A stretch of 64,000 nt of DNA, taken from assembly GCA_963805505.1 (NCBI GenBank), contig CAWDUP010000007.1:992001-1056000 (forward strand), given 5' to 3'. A model generated the notes under the pieces. That model saw only the letters and a program-made list of their open reading frames with translations. It did not search any database and had not been told where the DNA came from. The translations under genes were made by a program, and so were the position numbers. The DNA is from JANPBY01 sp963805505 (GTDB lineage: Bacteria > Actinomycetota > Actinomycetes > DATJPE01). Shown piece by piece: positions 40,798-50,269 of this stretch; the stretch's first letter is position 1, and each line of letters begins with the position of its first letter.

Positions 40798-41982
40798 TCA
40801 GGCGTAGCGGCGCATGTGAACGTTTTGCAGCAGGCCGATCGCCATCATGTTGGCGAACATCGACGAGCCGCCGTAGGACACGAAGGGCAAGGGCACTCCG
40901 GTCATGGGCATGATGCCCAAGGTCATCCCGATGTTCTCGAACATCTGGAACGTGAACCAGCACACGATCCCGGTCGCGACCAGCCGCCCGAACATGTCCT
41001 CAGCGTCCAGCGCGATGCGCATCGCCCGCCACAGCACGATGCCCAGCAGCACGATGATGGTTGCCGCGCCGATGAAGCCCAGCTCCTCGCCGGCCACGGT
41101 GAAGATGAAGTCGGTCTGCTGCTCGGGGATGAACTTCCCGTTGGTCTGGGTGCCTTGGAACAACCCCGCCCCGTCGAATCCGCCGGCGCCGATGGCGATG
41201 CGCGCCTGCTTGAGCTGATAGCCCGCGCCGCCCGGGTCGAAGTCGGGGTTGGTGAAGGCAGCGAACCGGTTGATCTGGTACGTCGACAGCACGCCGGCCT
41301 TGATGGCCAGGCCGGCGCCCAGGACACCGATACCGATCAACCCCGCCATCCACGGTGTCGGCGTCCCCGCGACCGCGAGGATCCCCAGGACGAGGAAGCC
41401 GATGACGATCGTCGTCCCCAGGTCGGGTTGCAGCATGATCAGGGCGATCGGCACCGCGGCCACCAGCAGGGCCAACCCGACGTCGACCAGCCGCGGTTGG
41501 TCTTCGGCATCACGTTTCTCGGACAAGATCATCGCGAGCCCCACGCACAGCGCGACCTTGGCGAACTCCGATGGCTGCACCGAGAAGCCGCCCGGCAGGA
41601 CGATCCAGGAGTGGCCGCCGTTGATCGTGCTGCCCAGGGGCGTCAGCACCGCGAGCAGGCCGAGCAGCGAGATCAGGTAGACGAACGGGGCGTAGGCACG
41701 CAGCATCCGGTAGTCGAACAGCGCCGTGGCCATCCCGAGAGCGCACCCGATGGCGATGTTGATGACGTTGCGCTTGAGATAGCCCATCGGGTCGAGACCC
41801 GCGTCGAGGGCCCGGCCACGGGTCGCCGAATACACGAGCACGGTTCCCAGCACGCACAGCGCGATCACGGACAGGAGCAGCACCCAGTCCAGTCGCCGTA
41901 GAACCGACTCGCGATCTGCGGCGCGCGAGGCGAAACCACGCTGTCGGGCGGCCGCCTGGGTCGGCGTGTAGCCATAGGTCAC
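40798..41982 (-). CDS. rodA: RodA peptidoglycan glycosyltransferase (SEDS)
   Basis: 394 residues from GTG at 41982, overlapping the pbp2 stop by 4 bp. About ten membrane spans; typical SEDS pieces are LDPMGYLKRNVINIAIGCAL, GHSWIVLPGGFSVQPSEFAK and the C-terminal MPMTGVPLPFVSYGGSSMFA. RodA polymerises lipid II into glycan strands, working with the class B PBP encoded immediately upstream. The coupling of pbp2 and rodA and the upstream mreBCD genes define an elongasome cluster. It ends the cluster, with a short hairpin after the stop. Confidence 0.96.
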   Translation of the reverse strand: MTYGYTPTQAAARQRGFASRAADRESVLRRLDWVLLLSVIALCVLGTVLVYSATRGRALDAGLDPMGYLKRNVINIAIGCALGMATALFDYRMLRAYAPFVYLISLLGLLAVLTPLGSTINGGHSWIVLPGGFSVQPSEFAKVALCVGLAMILSEKRDAEDQPRLVDVGLALLVAAVPIALIMLQPDLGTTIVIGFLVLGILAVAGTPTPWMAGLIGIGVLGAGLAIKAGVLSTYQINRFAAFTNPDFDPGGAGYQLKQARIAIGAGGFDGAGLFQGTQTNGKFIPEQQTDFIFTVAGEELGFIGAATIIVLLGIVLWRAMRIALDAEDMFGRLVATGIVCWFTFQMFENIGMTLGIMPMTGVPLPFVSYGGSSMFANMMAIGLLQNVHMRRYA

Positions 41983-44198
41983 GGCGCACCACCCCGGCGG
42001 TACGGCCCCGCAGCGCTGGTGTTCGGCGGCGTGCTCGCATCCGGACCGGACGGACCCTGGGGGCTGTTCGGCGTGCCCGGGTCAGCCGGCGCCGACGGCT
42101 GGAGGACAACGCCGTCGGAGCCGATCTTCGGCAGCTTCTTCGGGGGCTTCCCGCCGGGAAGGATCGACTTGGCGAGGTCGACGTTCCCGCCCCGGATGCC
42201 GTACAGGCCGTCGTAGATCGAACGTACGCCGGGCCCGGAGTTGCCGGCACCCGTGCCACCCTGACTGATCATCATCACGATCGCGTACTGCGCCTTGCCG
42301 ACGCCGCCGAAGGACGCGAACCATGACGTGTCGTCCTTGCCCTCGACCTGTCCCGACCCGGTCTTGGCGCCCACGTTGATCGGGTACGCCGGTCCGAACA
42401 CACCGGCACCGGTGCCCTCGCGAGCCACGCCCCGCAGAGCGTCCTGCAGGAAGGCGATGGTCTCCTTGCTGGCCGGGAGCTTGCCGGACTTGATCGGCTT
42501 GAACCGCTTGACGACGCTGCCGTCCGGCGCAATCACGGCCTTGGCGACCTGCGGCTGCCACAGCGTCCCGCCGTTCGCGATCGCGGCGTAGACGCGAGCC
42601 ACCTGCAAGGGCGTCACCAGAGTGTCACCCTGGCCGATCGCGACGTTGACGGCGTCACCTCCGCGGTACTGCCAGCCGTCGACGCAGTTCTCGGCCGCGA
42701 TGGCCTTGAGGTAGGCGGCGCGCTGCGGGTCCTTCTCCTCGGGGTAGCCGTTCTTGCCGCGCGCGCACCAGACGTCCTTGAGCTGGTCGTACGTCGCCTG
42801 CCGGTCCGCGCGGGAGACGACAGCACCCGCCGACTCCGACGGAAGATCGATACCGGTGCGAGAGCCGTAGCCAAAGCCACGGGCAGTCTTGACGAAGTAC
42901 TCCTTGGGGTGGGCGATCGGGTTCGTCCCACCGTCTCGCAGCCAGGTCTCGTATCCGAGCTTGTAGAAGACGGTGTTGCAGGAGACCTCGATCGCTCGTT
43001 TGAGGCTGATGTTGCCGAAGGCCTCGGACTCGTAGTTGCGCTTCTCGACGTTGCCGACCCGGTAGGTCGAGGTGCACGGATAGTCGGCGTGCAAGGAGTA
43101 GCCCGCCTTCGCCGCAGCTGCCGTCGAGACCACCTTGAAGGTCGAAGCTGGCGCAAAGCCGGCGCTCATCGCGCGCGAGATCAACGGTGTGTTGGCCTTC
43201 TTGCTCGTCAGCCGGTTGTACTGCTTCTGCGAGATCCCATCCACCCAGACCGAAGGGTTGTACGTCGGGTAGGACGCCATGGCGACGACCCGGCCGGTAT
43301 GGACGTCGAGAACGACGGCGGCACCCGAGTCGGCCTTGTGCGGCGTGTTCTCGAAGGTGTCACCGGCGCGCGAGGCCATGATGCGCTCCTTGAGCGCCTG
43401 CTCCGCCAGCGCCTGAACTTTGGCGTCGATGCTGGTCACCAGATAGTTGCCGGCTACCGGTGGGGTCTCTCCGACGGTGCCGGTGACATTGCCTGCGTTG
43501 TCGACCGACAGCTGCTTGATCCCCGGAGTCCCTCGCAGATAGCTGTCATAGACCTCTTCGAGGCCGGCTTTCCCGATGACATCGCTGGGCCGCAGCTCGG
43601 GGGCGCCCTCAGCCTCGGCGTTGGCGATGTCGGTGTCGAGCACCGGTCCGATGTACCCGAGCATGTGCGCAGCATTGGCTCCAGCGGGCGCCGGATACTG
43701 GCGTACGGCCTCCAGGTCCGCGCTGACCCCCGGGAAGTCCTCCCGCCGTTCGAGCACCTTGAGGGCAACCTTCGTCGACACGTCCCTGGCCACCGGGATC
43801 GGCTGGTAGGGCGAGCCGTACCAGCAGACTCCGGGCTTGGCCGTCGGTTGACCGCACAGCTGGACCTTGTCGTAGATCTTGGCGTAGCTGGTCTTGAGCA
43901 GCGTCGCCAGGTTTCCGATCACGGCATCGCCGTCATCAGGGAGCTTGCCCAGGGCGGTTCGGTCGACGGTGACGACCAAGGTCGTCCGGTTCTGGACGAG
44001 TGGGCGGCCGCGGTCGTCGAGGATCAAGCCACGCACCGCCGGAGTGACGACCTCCCGGACCCGGTTGGCCGTTGCCGCCTGCTGATAGGTCTCGCCGGCG
44101 ATCACCTGGAGGTACCAGAGCCGTCCGAGCAGCGTCACGAGCAGCGAGATCACCAACACCTGAAGAAGGATCAGGCGGGTGCTGGACCGCTCACTCAC
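41979..44198 (-). CDS. mrdA: Class B penicillin-binding protein 2
   Basis: 739 residues. One N-terminal membrane anchor (LILLQVLVISLLVTLLGRLW) precedes the dimerisation domain with GRPLVQNRTTLVVTVDRTAL. The transpeptidase has S-x-x-K in SAGFAPASTFKVVSTAAAAK near 350, S-x-N in EVSCNTVFYKLG near 404, and K-T-G in VGAKTGSGQVEG near 612. It cross-links peptidoglycan made by RodA. The C-terminal ~60 residues after the domain are Pro/Ser/Gly-rich. A 162-bp gap to mreD contains a CRP-like palindrome (44330-44343), so pbp2-rodA may have its own control. Confidence 0.95.
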   Translation of the reverse strand: MSERSSTRLILLQVLVISLLVTLLGRLWYLQVIAGETYQQAATANRVREVVTPAVRGLILDDRGRPLVQNRTTLVVTVDRTALGKLPDDGDAVIGNLATLLKTSYAKIYDKVQLCGQPTAKPGVCWYGSPYQPIPVARDVSTKVALKVLERREDFPGVSADLEAVRQYPAPAGANAAHMLGYIGPVLDTDIANAEAEGAPELRPSDVIGKAGLEEVYDSYLRGTPGIKQLSVDNAGNVTGTVGETPPVAGNYLVTSIDAKVQALAEQALKERIMASRAGDTFENTPHKADSGAAVVLDVHTGRVVAMASYPTYNPSVWVDGISQKQYNRLTSKKANTPLISRAMSAGFAPASTFKVVSTAAAAKAGYSLHADYPCTSTYRVGNVEKRNYESEAFGNISLKRAIEVSCNTVFYKLGYETWLRDGGTNPIAHPKEYFVKTARGFGYGSRTGIDLPSESAGAVVSRADRQATYDQLKDVWCARGKNGYPEEKDPQRAAYLKAIAAENCVDGWQYRGGDAVNVAIGQGDTLVTPLQVARVYAAIANGGTLWQPQVAKAVIAPDGSVVKRFKPIKSGKLPASKETIAFLQDALRGVAREGTGAGVFGPAYPINVGAKTGSGQVEGKDDTSWFASFGGVGKAQYAIVMMISQGGTGAGNSGPGVRSIYDGLYGIRGGNVDLAKSILPGGKPPKKLPKIGSDGVVLQPSAPADPGTPNSPQGPSGPDASTPPNTSAAGPYRRGGAP

Positions 44199-44329
44199 GA
44201 GACGTGGACTCCTGACACACGAGACTGGACGAGGCTGCTGGACGAAAAACGCTCGTCGACGGTCCGAACCTACGACGGTTAGGGGCCGCGTGGGGTTCCC
44301 GGAGGAGGCGGACTTCCCCGGCGAACTCC

Positions 44330-44343
44330 GTGACCTCGGTCAC
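44330..44343. promoter_or_regulatory. CRP/FNR-type palindrome between mreD and pbp2
   Basis: GTGACCTCGGTCAC fits the GTG-N8-CAC pattern used by actinobacterial CRP-like regulators. It is 131 bp upstream of the pbp2 start and 17 bp after the mreD stop. It could equally be a short RNA hairpin. Confidence 0.35.
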
Positions 44344-44360
44344 GCCCGACCCAACCGGGA

Positions 44361-44873
44361 TCAGTAGACCGAGGAACGCGGCTCGACGCGTCGGCTCAGC
44401 GACATCACCAGGGGCACGACGAACGGGCTGAGAAGCACATCATAAAGCGTGGCAGCAGGCACGGACGCCACGACGGCGTCGGCCATCACCCGGGGATCGC
44501 CCAGCAGCAGGCCGAGGCCGGCAAAGCCGAGCAGGCTCAGCGGCGCCAGCACCGCGACGACGAGCACGGGCGCGAAGGCGCTGCGCGTCACAGCATCCTG
44601 CGCTCGACCGGCGACCCAACCCGTCAGGCACAGGATCAGGGCCCATCGGCCAAGGGCGCCGTCGGCCGGGGGCAACGCGTCCAGCAGCAACCCGCCGAAA
44701 AAGCCGGAGACGGCACCGGTGCTGGGGCCGGACGCGAGCGCCAGCCCGATGACCACGAGCAACACCAAGTCGGGGGTTGCGCCCGGCAGCGGGAGCCGGG
44801 ACAGGACGCTCACCTGGATGACGGCTGCCGAGACGAGCAGGGCCGCGGCCAGCGCCGTACGGGCGACGGGCAC
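44361..44873 (-). CDS. mreD: Rod-shape determining protein MreD
   Basis: 170 residues from GTG at 44873, about five membrane spans. RTALAAALLVSAAVIQVSVL, LPGATPDLVLLVVIGLALAS and GAVSGFFGGLLLDALPPADG match MreD. It is an integral-membrane elongasome component, usually the least conserved of MreBCD. Its start lies 2 bp inside the end of mreC's intergenic junction, i.e. the two genes are practically contiguous, and the 162-bp gap follows before pbp2. Confidence 0.9.
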   Translation of the reverse strand: MPVARTALAAALLVSAAVIQVSVLSRLPLPGATPDLVLLVVIGLALASGPSTGAVSGFFGGLLLDALPPADGALGRWALILCLTGWVAGRAQDAVTRSAFAPVLVVAVLAPLSLLGFAGLGLLLGDPRVMADAVVASVPAATLYDVLLSPFVVPLVMSLSRRVEPRSSVY

Positions 44874-44875
44874 GC

Positions 44876-45823
44876 TCAGCCGCCAGAACCCGAAGAGTCC
44901 GGACTCCCCGAGGACGACGAGCCTGGTGAGGCACCCGGCGACGAACTAGGCGACGAACCGGGCGACGACGACGGGCTGGGCAGCGGAGGCAGGACCGAGT
45001 CCCGCGGGTCGGTGCGCGGACCGTCCACCACGACACCGACGAGGTCGAGCGAGGTCACCGTCACGTACGGAACCACCTGGGCCACCCGGATGAGCGAGCC
45101 CGGCGTGCTGCTGACGCTGCTCACCGAGCCGACCGGGACGCCCGGGGCATACAGCGATCCATCGCCGCGGGTGACCACCCGATCGCCCACGGCCAGGGGG
45201 GCCTGCGGGTCCAGTAGCTTCAGCCCCAGCGGCCCAAGGCCCTGACCGGTCAAGATGCCCAGCTGGAGATTGCCCTCGAGTCTCACGCCAACGGCGGACT
45301 CGGGGTCGACGAGCAGGAGCACGGTGGCCGTCGAGACCGTCACCGACTCGATGCGCCCGACCAGGCCGTCACCGTTGAGAACCGTCTGGTTGACCTTGAG
45401 ACCGTCTCGGCTTCCTGCGTCGATCAGGACCGTCCAAGCGAACCCCTGTGCCGGTCCGACCGCGATCACCTGCGCCGGCAGGATGCGATACCGACCGAGC
45501 CCGGCCACTCGCAGCAGGTCGTCGAGCTCCTGGGCGCGCGAGCGTGCGTAGTCATCGGTTCGCTGCTGCAGCCGAAGCTCCGCGTTCTCCTGCTCGAGCT
45601 GCTCGAGTCGGGCTTGGTCGCTCTCGTTGAGGCCGCCGAAGAAGTTTCCGATCGGGGTCACCACGGAGCCCACGGCTCGCTGGACTGGGCCGAACACCGA
45701 CCCGGTGAAGGACCGGATGCCCGACACCGGCCCCCCATCACCTCGAAGGTCGAGGGTGATCAAGGTGAAGGACACCAGCAGCAGAGCTCCGAGCAGGAAG
45801 CGGGTGCGCCTGCTGTCCCTCAT
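44876..45823 (-). CDS. mreC: Rod-shape determining protein MreC
   Basis: 315 residues. One membrane anchor (RFLLGALLLVSFTLITLDLR), a coiled-coil (ESDQARLEQLEQENAELRLQ), then the two beta domains: QVIAVGPAQGFAWTVLIDAG, SRDGLKVNQTVLNGDGLVGR, and LDPQAPLAVGDRVVTRGDGS. MreC forms an extracytoplasmic filament that activates PBP2-RodA. The last ~35 residues are a Ser/Pro/Gly tail (SPGSSPSSSPGASPGSSSS), a repetitive extension absent from shorter homologues. It follows mreB by 97 bp. Confidence 0.94.
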   Translation of the reverse strand: MRDSRRTRFLLGALLLVSFTLITLDLRGDGGPVSGIRSFTGSVFGPVQRAVGSVVTPIGNFFGGLNESDQARLEQLEQENAELRLQQRTDDYARSRAQELDDLLRVAGLGRYRILPAQVIAVGPAQGFAWTVLIDAGSRDGLKVNQTVLNGDGLVGRIESVTVSTATVLLLVDPESAVGVRLEGNLQLGILTGQGLGPLGLKLLDPQAPLAVGDRVVTRGDGSLYAPGVPVGSVSSVSSTPGSLIRVAQVVPYVTVTSLDLVGVVVDGPRTDPRDSVLPPLPSPSSSPGSSPSSSPGASPGSSSSGSPDSSGSGG

Positions 45824-45920
45824 CTGCGGTGGTCCTGCCGGAAGGGGCCACCGGACCGCGGCGGCAGCGGATAGGTCAGTGCGGTCTGTTCGACGTGTGC
45901 GGTCGGCTTAACTCGTGCTG

Positions 45921-46952
45921 TCAGTGCCGTGGCTCGGAGATCAGCACCTGCTGCAGCGCCTCGAACTCCTCGACGCACTTGCCCGAACCCAGGGCGACCG
46001 AGGACAGCGGCTCGGCCGTGATGTGGATGGGCATGCCCGTCTCGTGGCGCAGCCGCTCGTCCAGCCCCTTGAGCAGAGCGCCGCCGCCGGTCAGCACGAT
46101 CCCTCGATCCATGATGTCGCCGGAAAGCTCGGGTGGGCACTTGTCCAGGGTGGACTTGACCGCGTCGACCACCGCGTTGACCGGCTCCTCGAGCGCCTTG
46201 CGGATCTCTTCGCTGCTGACGACGATCGTCTTCGGCAGACCAGAGACCAGGTCACGCCCGCGGATCTCAGCGTGCGGCTCGTCCGGGATCGGGAAGGCCG
46301 ACCCGATCGCCATCTTGATCTCTTCGGCGGTGCGCTCACCCAGCATCAAGGAGTATTCCTTCTTGACGTACTGGATGATCGCGTTGTCGAGCTCGTCCCC
46401 GCCGACCCTGATGCTCTGGGCCGTGACGATGCCGCCGAGGGAGATGACGGCCACCTCGGTCGTGCCGCCGCCGATGTCAACGACCATGTTGCCGGTCGGC
46501 TCGTGCACGGGTAGTCCGGAGCCGATGGCCGCGGCCATGGGCTCCTCGATGATGTAGACCTTGCGCGCGCCTGCGGCGTAGCCCGCGTCCTTGACCGCCC
46601 GCTGCTCGACGCCGGTGATGCCCGACGGAACGCACACGACGATGCGCGGTCGCGCCCAACGGCGGCGCTTGTGCACCTTCTGGATGAAGTAGCGCAGCAT
46701 CCGCTCGGTGGTGTCGAAGTCGGCGATGACCCCGTCCTTGAGCGGCCGGATCGCCACGATGTTTCCTGGGGTGCGGCCGATCATCTTCTTCGCCTCTGCG
46801 CCGACCGCGAGGATCCCACCGGTGTTCTGGTTGATCGCGACGACGGACGGCTCGTCGAGGACTATGCCGCGCCCCCGCACGTAGACGAGAGTGTTGGCAG
46901 TGCCAAGGTCGACGGCCATGTCGCGGCCGATGAACGCCATGTTGTTGGCCAT
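45921..46952 (-). CDS. mreB: Rod-shape determining protein MreB
   Basis: 343 residues from ATG at 46952; an inner ATG at 46940 is possible. Actin-type phosphate-1 motif DMAVDLGTANTLVYVRGRGI, phosphate-2 VDIGGGTTEVAVISLGGIVT, and adenosine-binding DRGIVLTGGGALLKGLDERL. MreB is the cytoplasmic actin homologue guiding elongation or spore-wall synthesis. It heads the mreB-mreC-mreD-pbp2-rodA series. The 177-bp upstream gap to ndk contains its promoter, but I found no convincing -35/-10 pair. Confidence 0.97.
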   Translation of the reverse strand: MANNMAFIGRDMAVDLGTANTLVYVRGRGIVLDEPSVVAINQNTGGILAVGAEAKKMIGRTPGNIVAIRPLKDGVIADFDTTERMLRYFIQKVHKRRRWARPRIVVCVPSGITGVEQRAVKDAGYAAGARKVYIIEEPMAAAIGSGLPVHEPTGNMVVDIGGGTTEVAVISLGGIVTAQSIRVGGDELDNAIIQYVKKEYSLMLGERTAEEIKMAIGSAFPIPDEPHAEIRGRDLVSGLPKTIVVSSEEIRKALEEPVNAVVDAVKSTLDKCPPELSGDIMDRGIVLTGGGALLKGLDERLRHETGMPIHITAEPLSSVALGSGKCVEEFEALQQVLISEPRH

Positions 46953-47129
46953 GAGCGCGGGGATTGCCTTCCAAGCGATAGCGGGCAGATCAGTCGGGAC
47001 AGCAGCGAGGACGGTTGTGTACGGCGCCGCACCGACCCCCCATGGTAGGCCCGACGAACCAGTGGGTACGACCGTTCCCGCAACGGTGTGACGCGGGTTA
47101 CGCCGTCACGACCACCGCAGACCCGGCGT

Positions 47130-47540
47130 TCAGCCCAGGTCGGGGAAGAACAACGCGATCTCGCGAGCCGCGGACTCCGGCGAGTCCGAGCCGTGGGTCA
47201 CGTTCTCCTGAGTGATCGTCGCCAGGTCTCCGCGGATGGTTCCGGGCGCTGCGTTGACCGGGTTCGTCGCGCCCATCATGGACCGCCAGGACACGATCAC
47301 GTCCGGCCCCTCGACGACGGCCGCCAGCAGCGGCCCACCGGTGATGAAGTCCACCAAGGATCCGAAGAACGGTTTCTCCGCGTGCTCCGCGTAGTGCGCC
47401 TCCGCGGTCTCTCGTGGCAGTGTGCGCAGCTCGACGGCGACCAGGGTGAACCCTTTGCGCTCGAGGCGACCGAGCACCTCGCCGACCAGCCCGCGGGCCA
47501 CCCCATCGGGCTTGACGAGGACGAGGGTGCGCTCGGACAT
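47130..47540 (-). CDS. ndk: Nucleoside diphosphate kinase
   Basis: 136 residues. MSERTLVLVKPDGVARGLVG and the active-site phospho-His in NVTHGSDSPESAAREI near residue 115 are intact, along with PVNAAPGTIRGDLA. Ndk equalises nucleoside triphosphate pools and forms hexamers in the cytoplasm. It sits between the ABC-2 exporter and mreB on the minus strand. The 144-bp upstream region has a palindrome at its ABC-side end (47683-47694), so ndk probably has its own promoter. Confidence 0.97.
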   Translation of the reverse strand: MSERTLVLVKPDGVARGLVGEVLGRLERKGFTLVAVELRTLPRETAEAHYAEHAEKPFFGSLVDFITGGPLLAAVVEGPDVIVSWRSMMGATNPVNAAPGTIRGDLATITQENVTHGSDSPESAAREIALFFPDLG

Positions 47541-47682
47541 GGCTGCTCCTGAGAAGGTTCGGCTGGCGGTGGGCGTCGGCGGGCAGGTCTGCGCCGGGCT
47601 CGGGAACTTTAACCCACGAGGAGCCGAGCAACAGCCGAGGCGGCTCCCCTGACGCTGGCGCGGCAGCCCTCAGCTCAGCGGC

Positions 47683-47694
47683 GCTCAGCTGAGC
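47683..47694. repeat. 12-bp palindrome at the end of the ABC-2 operon
   Basis: GCTCAGCTGAGC spans the stop codon of the second ABC-2 permease gene (47685-47687). A flanking CTCAGCT copy at about 47671 extends a possible hairpin. Likely a terminator element before ndk. Confidence 0.4.
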
Positions 47695-48473
47695 AACAGT
47701 CGGTCGAGCCTTCGCGAGGCCAGACCCAGCCCGAGCAGCCCCATCGCGAGCAGGTAGACAACGTTGAGGATGAGGGAGGCATGCACGGCGCCGGTGGTGA
47801 GCGAGCGGACCAGGTCGACGGCTTGGTAGAGCGGGGTCCACCGCACGATGGTCTGCAAACCCTCGGGATAGGTCGACAGTGGATAGAACGTGGCCGAGAA
47901 CAAGAACATCGGCAGCGTGACCAGGAGGACCCATTCGAAGTCCTGCCAGCTGCGCATGTAGGTCGTTGCCGCCATCCCGACACCGGCGAAGGCAAAGCCG
48001 ATGACCACGGCCACAGGCAGGACCAGGACGGCCCAGGCAGAGCTGACCAGCCCAAGCACGACCATCACCACGAGAAATCCGGTGGAGTAGATGAGGCCGC
48101 GGCTGAGCGCCCAGCCAATCTCGCCCAGGGCGACGTCGATCGGCCGGACCGGTGTGCTCAGGACGGCGTCGTAGATGCGGTTGTAGCGCAGCTTGTGGAA
48201 CACGTTGAACGTCGAGTCCGTGACGGCACCGTTCATGGCCGAGGTCGCGAGCATCGCTGGCGCGACGAAGGCGGCGTAGCTCATCCCGTCGACGTCGCCG
48301 ATCACCGCCCCGAGGCCGACTCCCAGCGACAGCAGGTAGAACAGCGGCTCGAAGAAGCCGCTCACGATGATCGCCCAGCCGTAGCGGTAGACCCGCACGT
48401 TGCGGGCGATCACCGCCGGCGCCCGGCTTCCGGCGACGAAGGAGGGAGTGATCCGCAGGACCGAGGTCGACAT
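47685..48473 (-). CDS. ABC-2 type permease (second subunit)
   Basis: 262 residues, six predicted membrane spans: PLFYLLSLGVGLGAVIGDVD, YAAFVAPAMLATSAMNGAVT, LVTLPMFLFSATFYPLSTYP. This is the DrrB/NodJ type of ABC-2 permease, whose loop FNVFHKLRYNRIYDAVLSTP is conserved. It lies 3 bp after the first permease and should form a heterodimer with it. Substrate unknown: family members export glycolipids, antibiotics or wall polymers. No biosynthetic neighbours give a hint. Confidence 0.88.
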   Translation of the reverse strand: MSTSVLRITPSFVAGSRAPAVIARNVRVYRYGWAIIVSGFFEPLFYLLSLGVGLGAVIGDVDGMSYAAFVAPAMLATSAMNGAVTDSTFNVFHKLRYNRIYDAVLSTPVRPIDVALGEIGWALSRGLIYSTGFLVVMVVLGLVSSAWAVLVLPVAVVIGFAFAGVGMAATTYMRSWQDFEWVLLVTLPMFLFSATFYPLSTYPEGLQTIVRWTPLYQAVDLVRSLTTGAVHASLILNVVYLLAMGLLGLGLASRRLDRLLLS

Positions 48474-48476
48474 CGC

Positions 48477-49283
48477 TCAGACCACCAGCCTTCGCCGATA
48501 GGCACGAACCGCCAGCACGAAGCCGATGGCGGCCCACAGCAGGAGGTAGGCCACGTTCCCCAGGGCCGGACCCCAGGCAAGGGTGCCCGTCGTGGCGCCG
48601 CGGCAGAGCTCTACCCCGTGATAGGTAGGGGTGGCTTGGGCCACGACCTGCATCCAGCCAGGCAGCTGGGTGACTGGAAAGAACGCGCCGGCAAACAGGA
48701 AGAGTGGAATCACTCCGAACCGGTAGAGCAGTGCGAACGACTCGTTCTTGTCCGTGCTCGCGGAAAAGGCCATCACCGGCGCGGCGAAGGCGAGCCCCAG
48801 GAGCACGGCGAAGGGGATGGCGAGAATCCCCGACCAGCTGCTGACGACGCCGAAGCACACCAGCACGAGGAAGAAGATGGTGGCGCCGGTCAGGATGCGG
48901 GTGAGCACCCAGAGCAGGTGCCCGACCAGAACGTCTCGTGAGCTGAGCGGAGTCGCCATCATCGCGTGATAGCTGCGATCCCAGCGGATCGCCCCCATGA
49001 CCGGGTAGGTCGTCTCCTCGACGGCTGTGGTCATCGCCGACGTGGCGAGCAGACCGGGTCCGAGGAAAGCGATGTAGGACAACCCGTCGAAGCCCCCACC
49101 GGCGTCGACCAGAGCGCCGAGACCGAAACCCAGCGCAAGCAGGTTGAGGATCGGCACGAGGATGGTCGTGGAGACGCTGCCGCGCCACAACTGCTTGTAG
49201 GCGTGAAACCAGTGGGCATAGCTGCGCATCAGCGGAGGCGGCCCGCTGGTACGGACCGCGCTGGGCAGACGCGTGATCGCCAT
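48477..49283 (-). CDS. ABC-2 type permease (first subunit)
   Basis: 268 residues, six spans: TILVPILNLLALGFGLGALV, YIAFLGPGLLATSAMTTAVE, LFLFAGAFFPVTQLPGWMQV, with YPVMGAIRWDRSYHAMMATP as the conserved loop. It is clearly paralogous to the following permease, indicating duplication. It starts 2 bp after the ATPase gene ends, so the three genes form one operon. It is the membrane half of a DrrAB-like exporter. Confidence 0.88.
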   Translation of the reverse strand: MAITRLPSAVRTSGPPPLMRSYAHWFHAYKQLWRGSVSTTILVPILNLLALGFGLGALVDAGGGFDGLSYIAFLGPGLLATSAMTTAVEETTYPVMGAIRWDRSYHAMMATPLSSRDVLVGHLLWVLTRILTGATIFFLVLVCFGVVSSWSGILAIPFAVLLGLAFAAPVMAFSASTDKNESFALLYRFGVIPLFLFAGAFFPVTQLPGWMQVVAQATPTYHGVELCRGATTGTLAWGPALGNVAYLLLWAAIGFVLAVRAYRRRLVV

Positions 49284-49285
49284 CG

Positions 49286-50212
49286 TCAGTCCACCAGCGT
49301 TCGGCCGGTCAAGGTGAGGAACACATCTTCGAGGGTGCTGCGCCGGATCAGGACACTCGTGGGCACGACACCGCGCGCGTGGACCTCAGCGATGGCGGCA
49401 TCACCGTCGGCGACGTACAGCAGCAATCGATCCGGCAGGACCTCGACACGTCCGAGGCCGTCGAGGGCGTGGGAGTGGTCCTCGTGGTCGAGAGCGGCGA
49501 AGCGCAGCTCGACGACCTCGCGCGACGAGTGCGCGGCGATCAGCTCGGCCGGCGACCCTTCGGCCGCGATCCGGCCGTGATCCATGACGACCAGCCGGTC
49601 ACACAGCTGCTCGGCCTCGTCCATGTAGTGCGTGGTCAGGACAAGGGTGACGCCTTGCTGCTTGAGCCGAAACAGTCGCTCCCACACCACATGGCGCGCC
49701 TGGGGGTCGAGGCCGGTGGTCGGCTCGTCGAGCAGGAGCATCTCGGGATCGTTGATGAGCGAACGCGCGATCGTGAGGCGGCGCTTCATGCCTCCCGACA
49801 GCGGGTCGACCTTGGCATGAGTTCGCTCGCTGAGCTGGACGAAATCCAGCAGCCGCTCGGCGCGTGCCTTGACGACTGCCTTGGGCAACCCGAAGTAGCC
49901 GCCGTAGATCAGCAGGTTGTCGATCACGGGCAGCTCGGTGTCGAGAGTGTCCTGTTGGGGAACCACGCCAAGCCGTCCCCGGATCTGCGGCCCCTCGGTG
50001 GTCGGGTCGAGCCCGAAGACGCGAAGCTCGCCCTGGGTGGGTGGAGAGACGCAGCCGATCATCCGCATCGTCGAGGACTTGCCGGCACCGTTGGGCCCGA
50101 GGAACCCGAACGCCTCTCCGCGCTGGACCTCGACGTCGATGGCGTCGACCGCAGTGAAGTCGCCGAACTTCTTCACGAGCCCGCGCGCGGACACCAGCAC
50201 CTCTGAGTTCAC
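49286..50212 (-). CDS. ABC transporter ATPase, daunorubicin-resistance (DrrA) type
   Basis: 308 residues from GTG at 50212; GTG at 50242 gives a 10-residue longer form. Walker A FGFLGPNGAGKSSTMRMIGC near residue 36, the Q-loop GVVPQQDTLDTELPVIDNLL, signature PLSGGMKRRLTIARSLINDP, and Walker B EMLLLDEPTTGLDPQARHVV. The C-terminal ~85 residues are a DUF4162-type tail common to DrrA. It energises export through the two permeases downstream. Confidence 0.9.
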   Translation of the reverse strand: MNSEVLVSARGLVKKFGDFTAVDAIDVEVQRGEAFGFLGPNGAGKSSTMRMIGCVSPPTQGELRVFGLDPTTEGPQIRGRLGVVPQQDTLDTELPVIDNLLIYGGYFGLPKAVVKARAERLLDFVQLSERTHAKVDPLSGGMKRRLTIARSLINDPEMLLLDEPTTGLDPQARHVVWERLFRLKQQGVTLVLTTHYMDEAEQLCDRLVVMDHGRIAAEGSPAELIAAHSSREVVELRFAALDHEDHSHALDGLGRVEVLPDRLLLYVADGDAAIAEVHARGVVPTSVLIRRSTLEDVFLTLTGRTLVD

Positions 50213-50269
50213 GTGCAGACGGTAGCGATCGTCACCGACCACCTCACACCGAGTTTCGCCCTAGTCACC

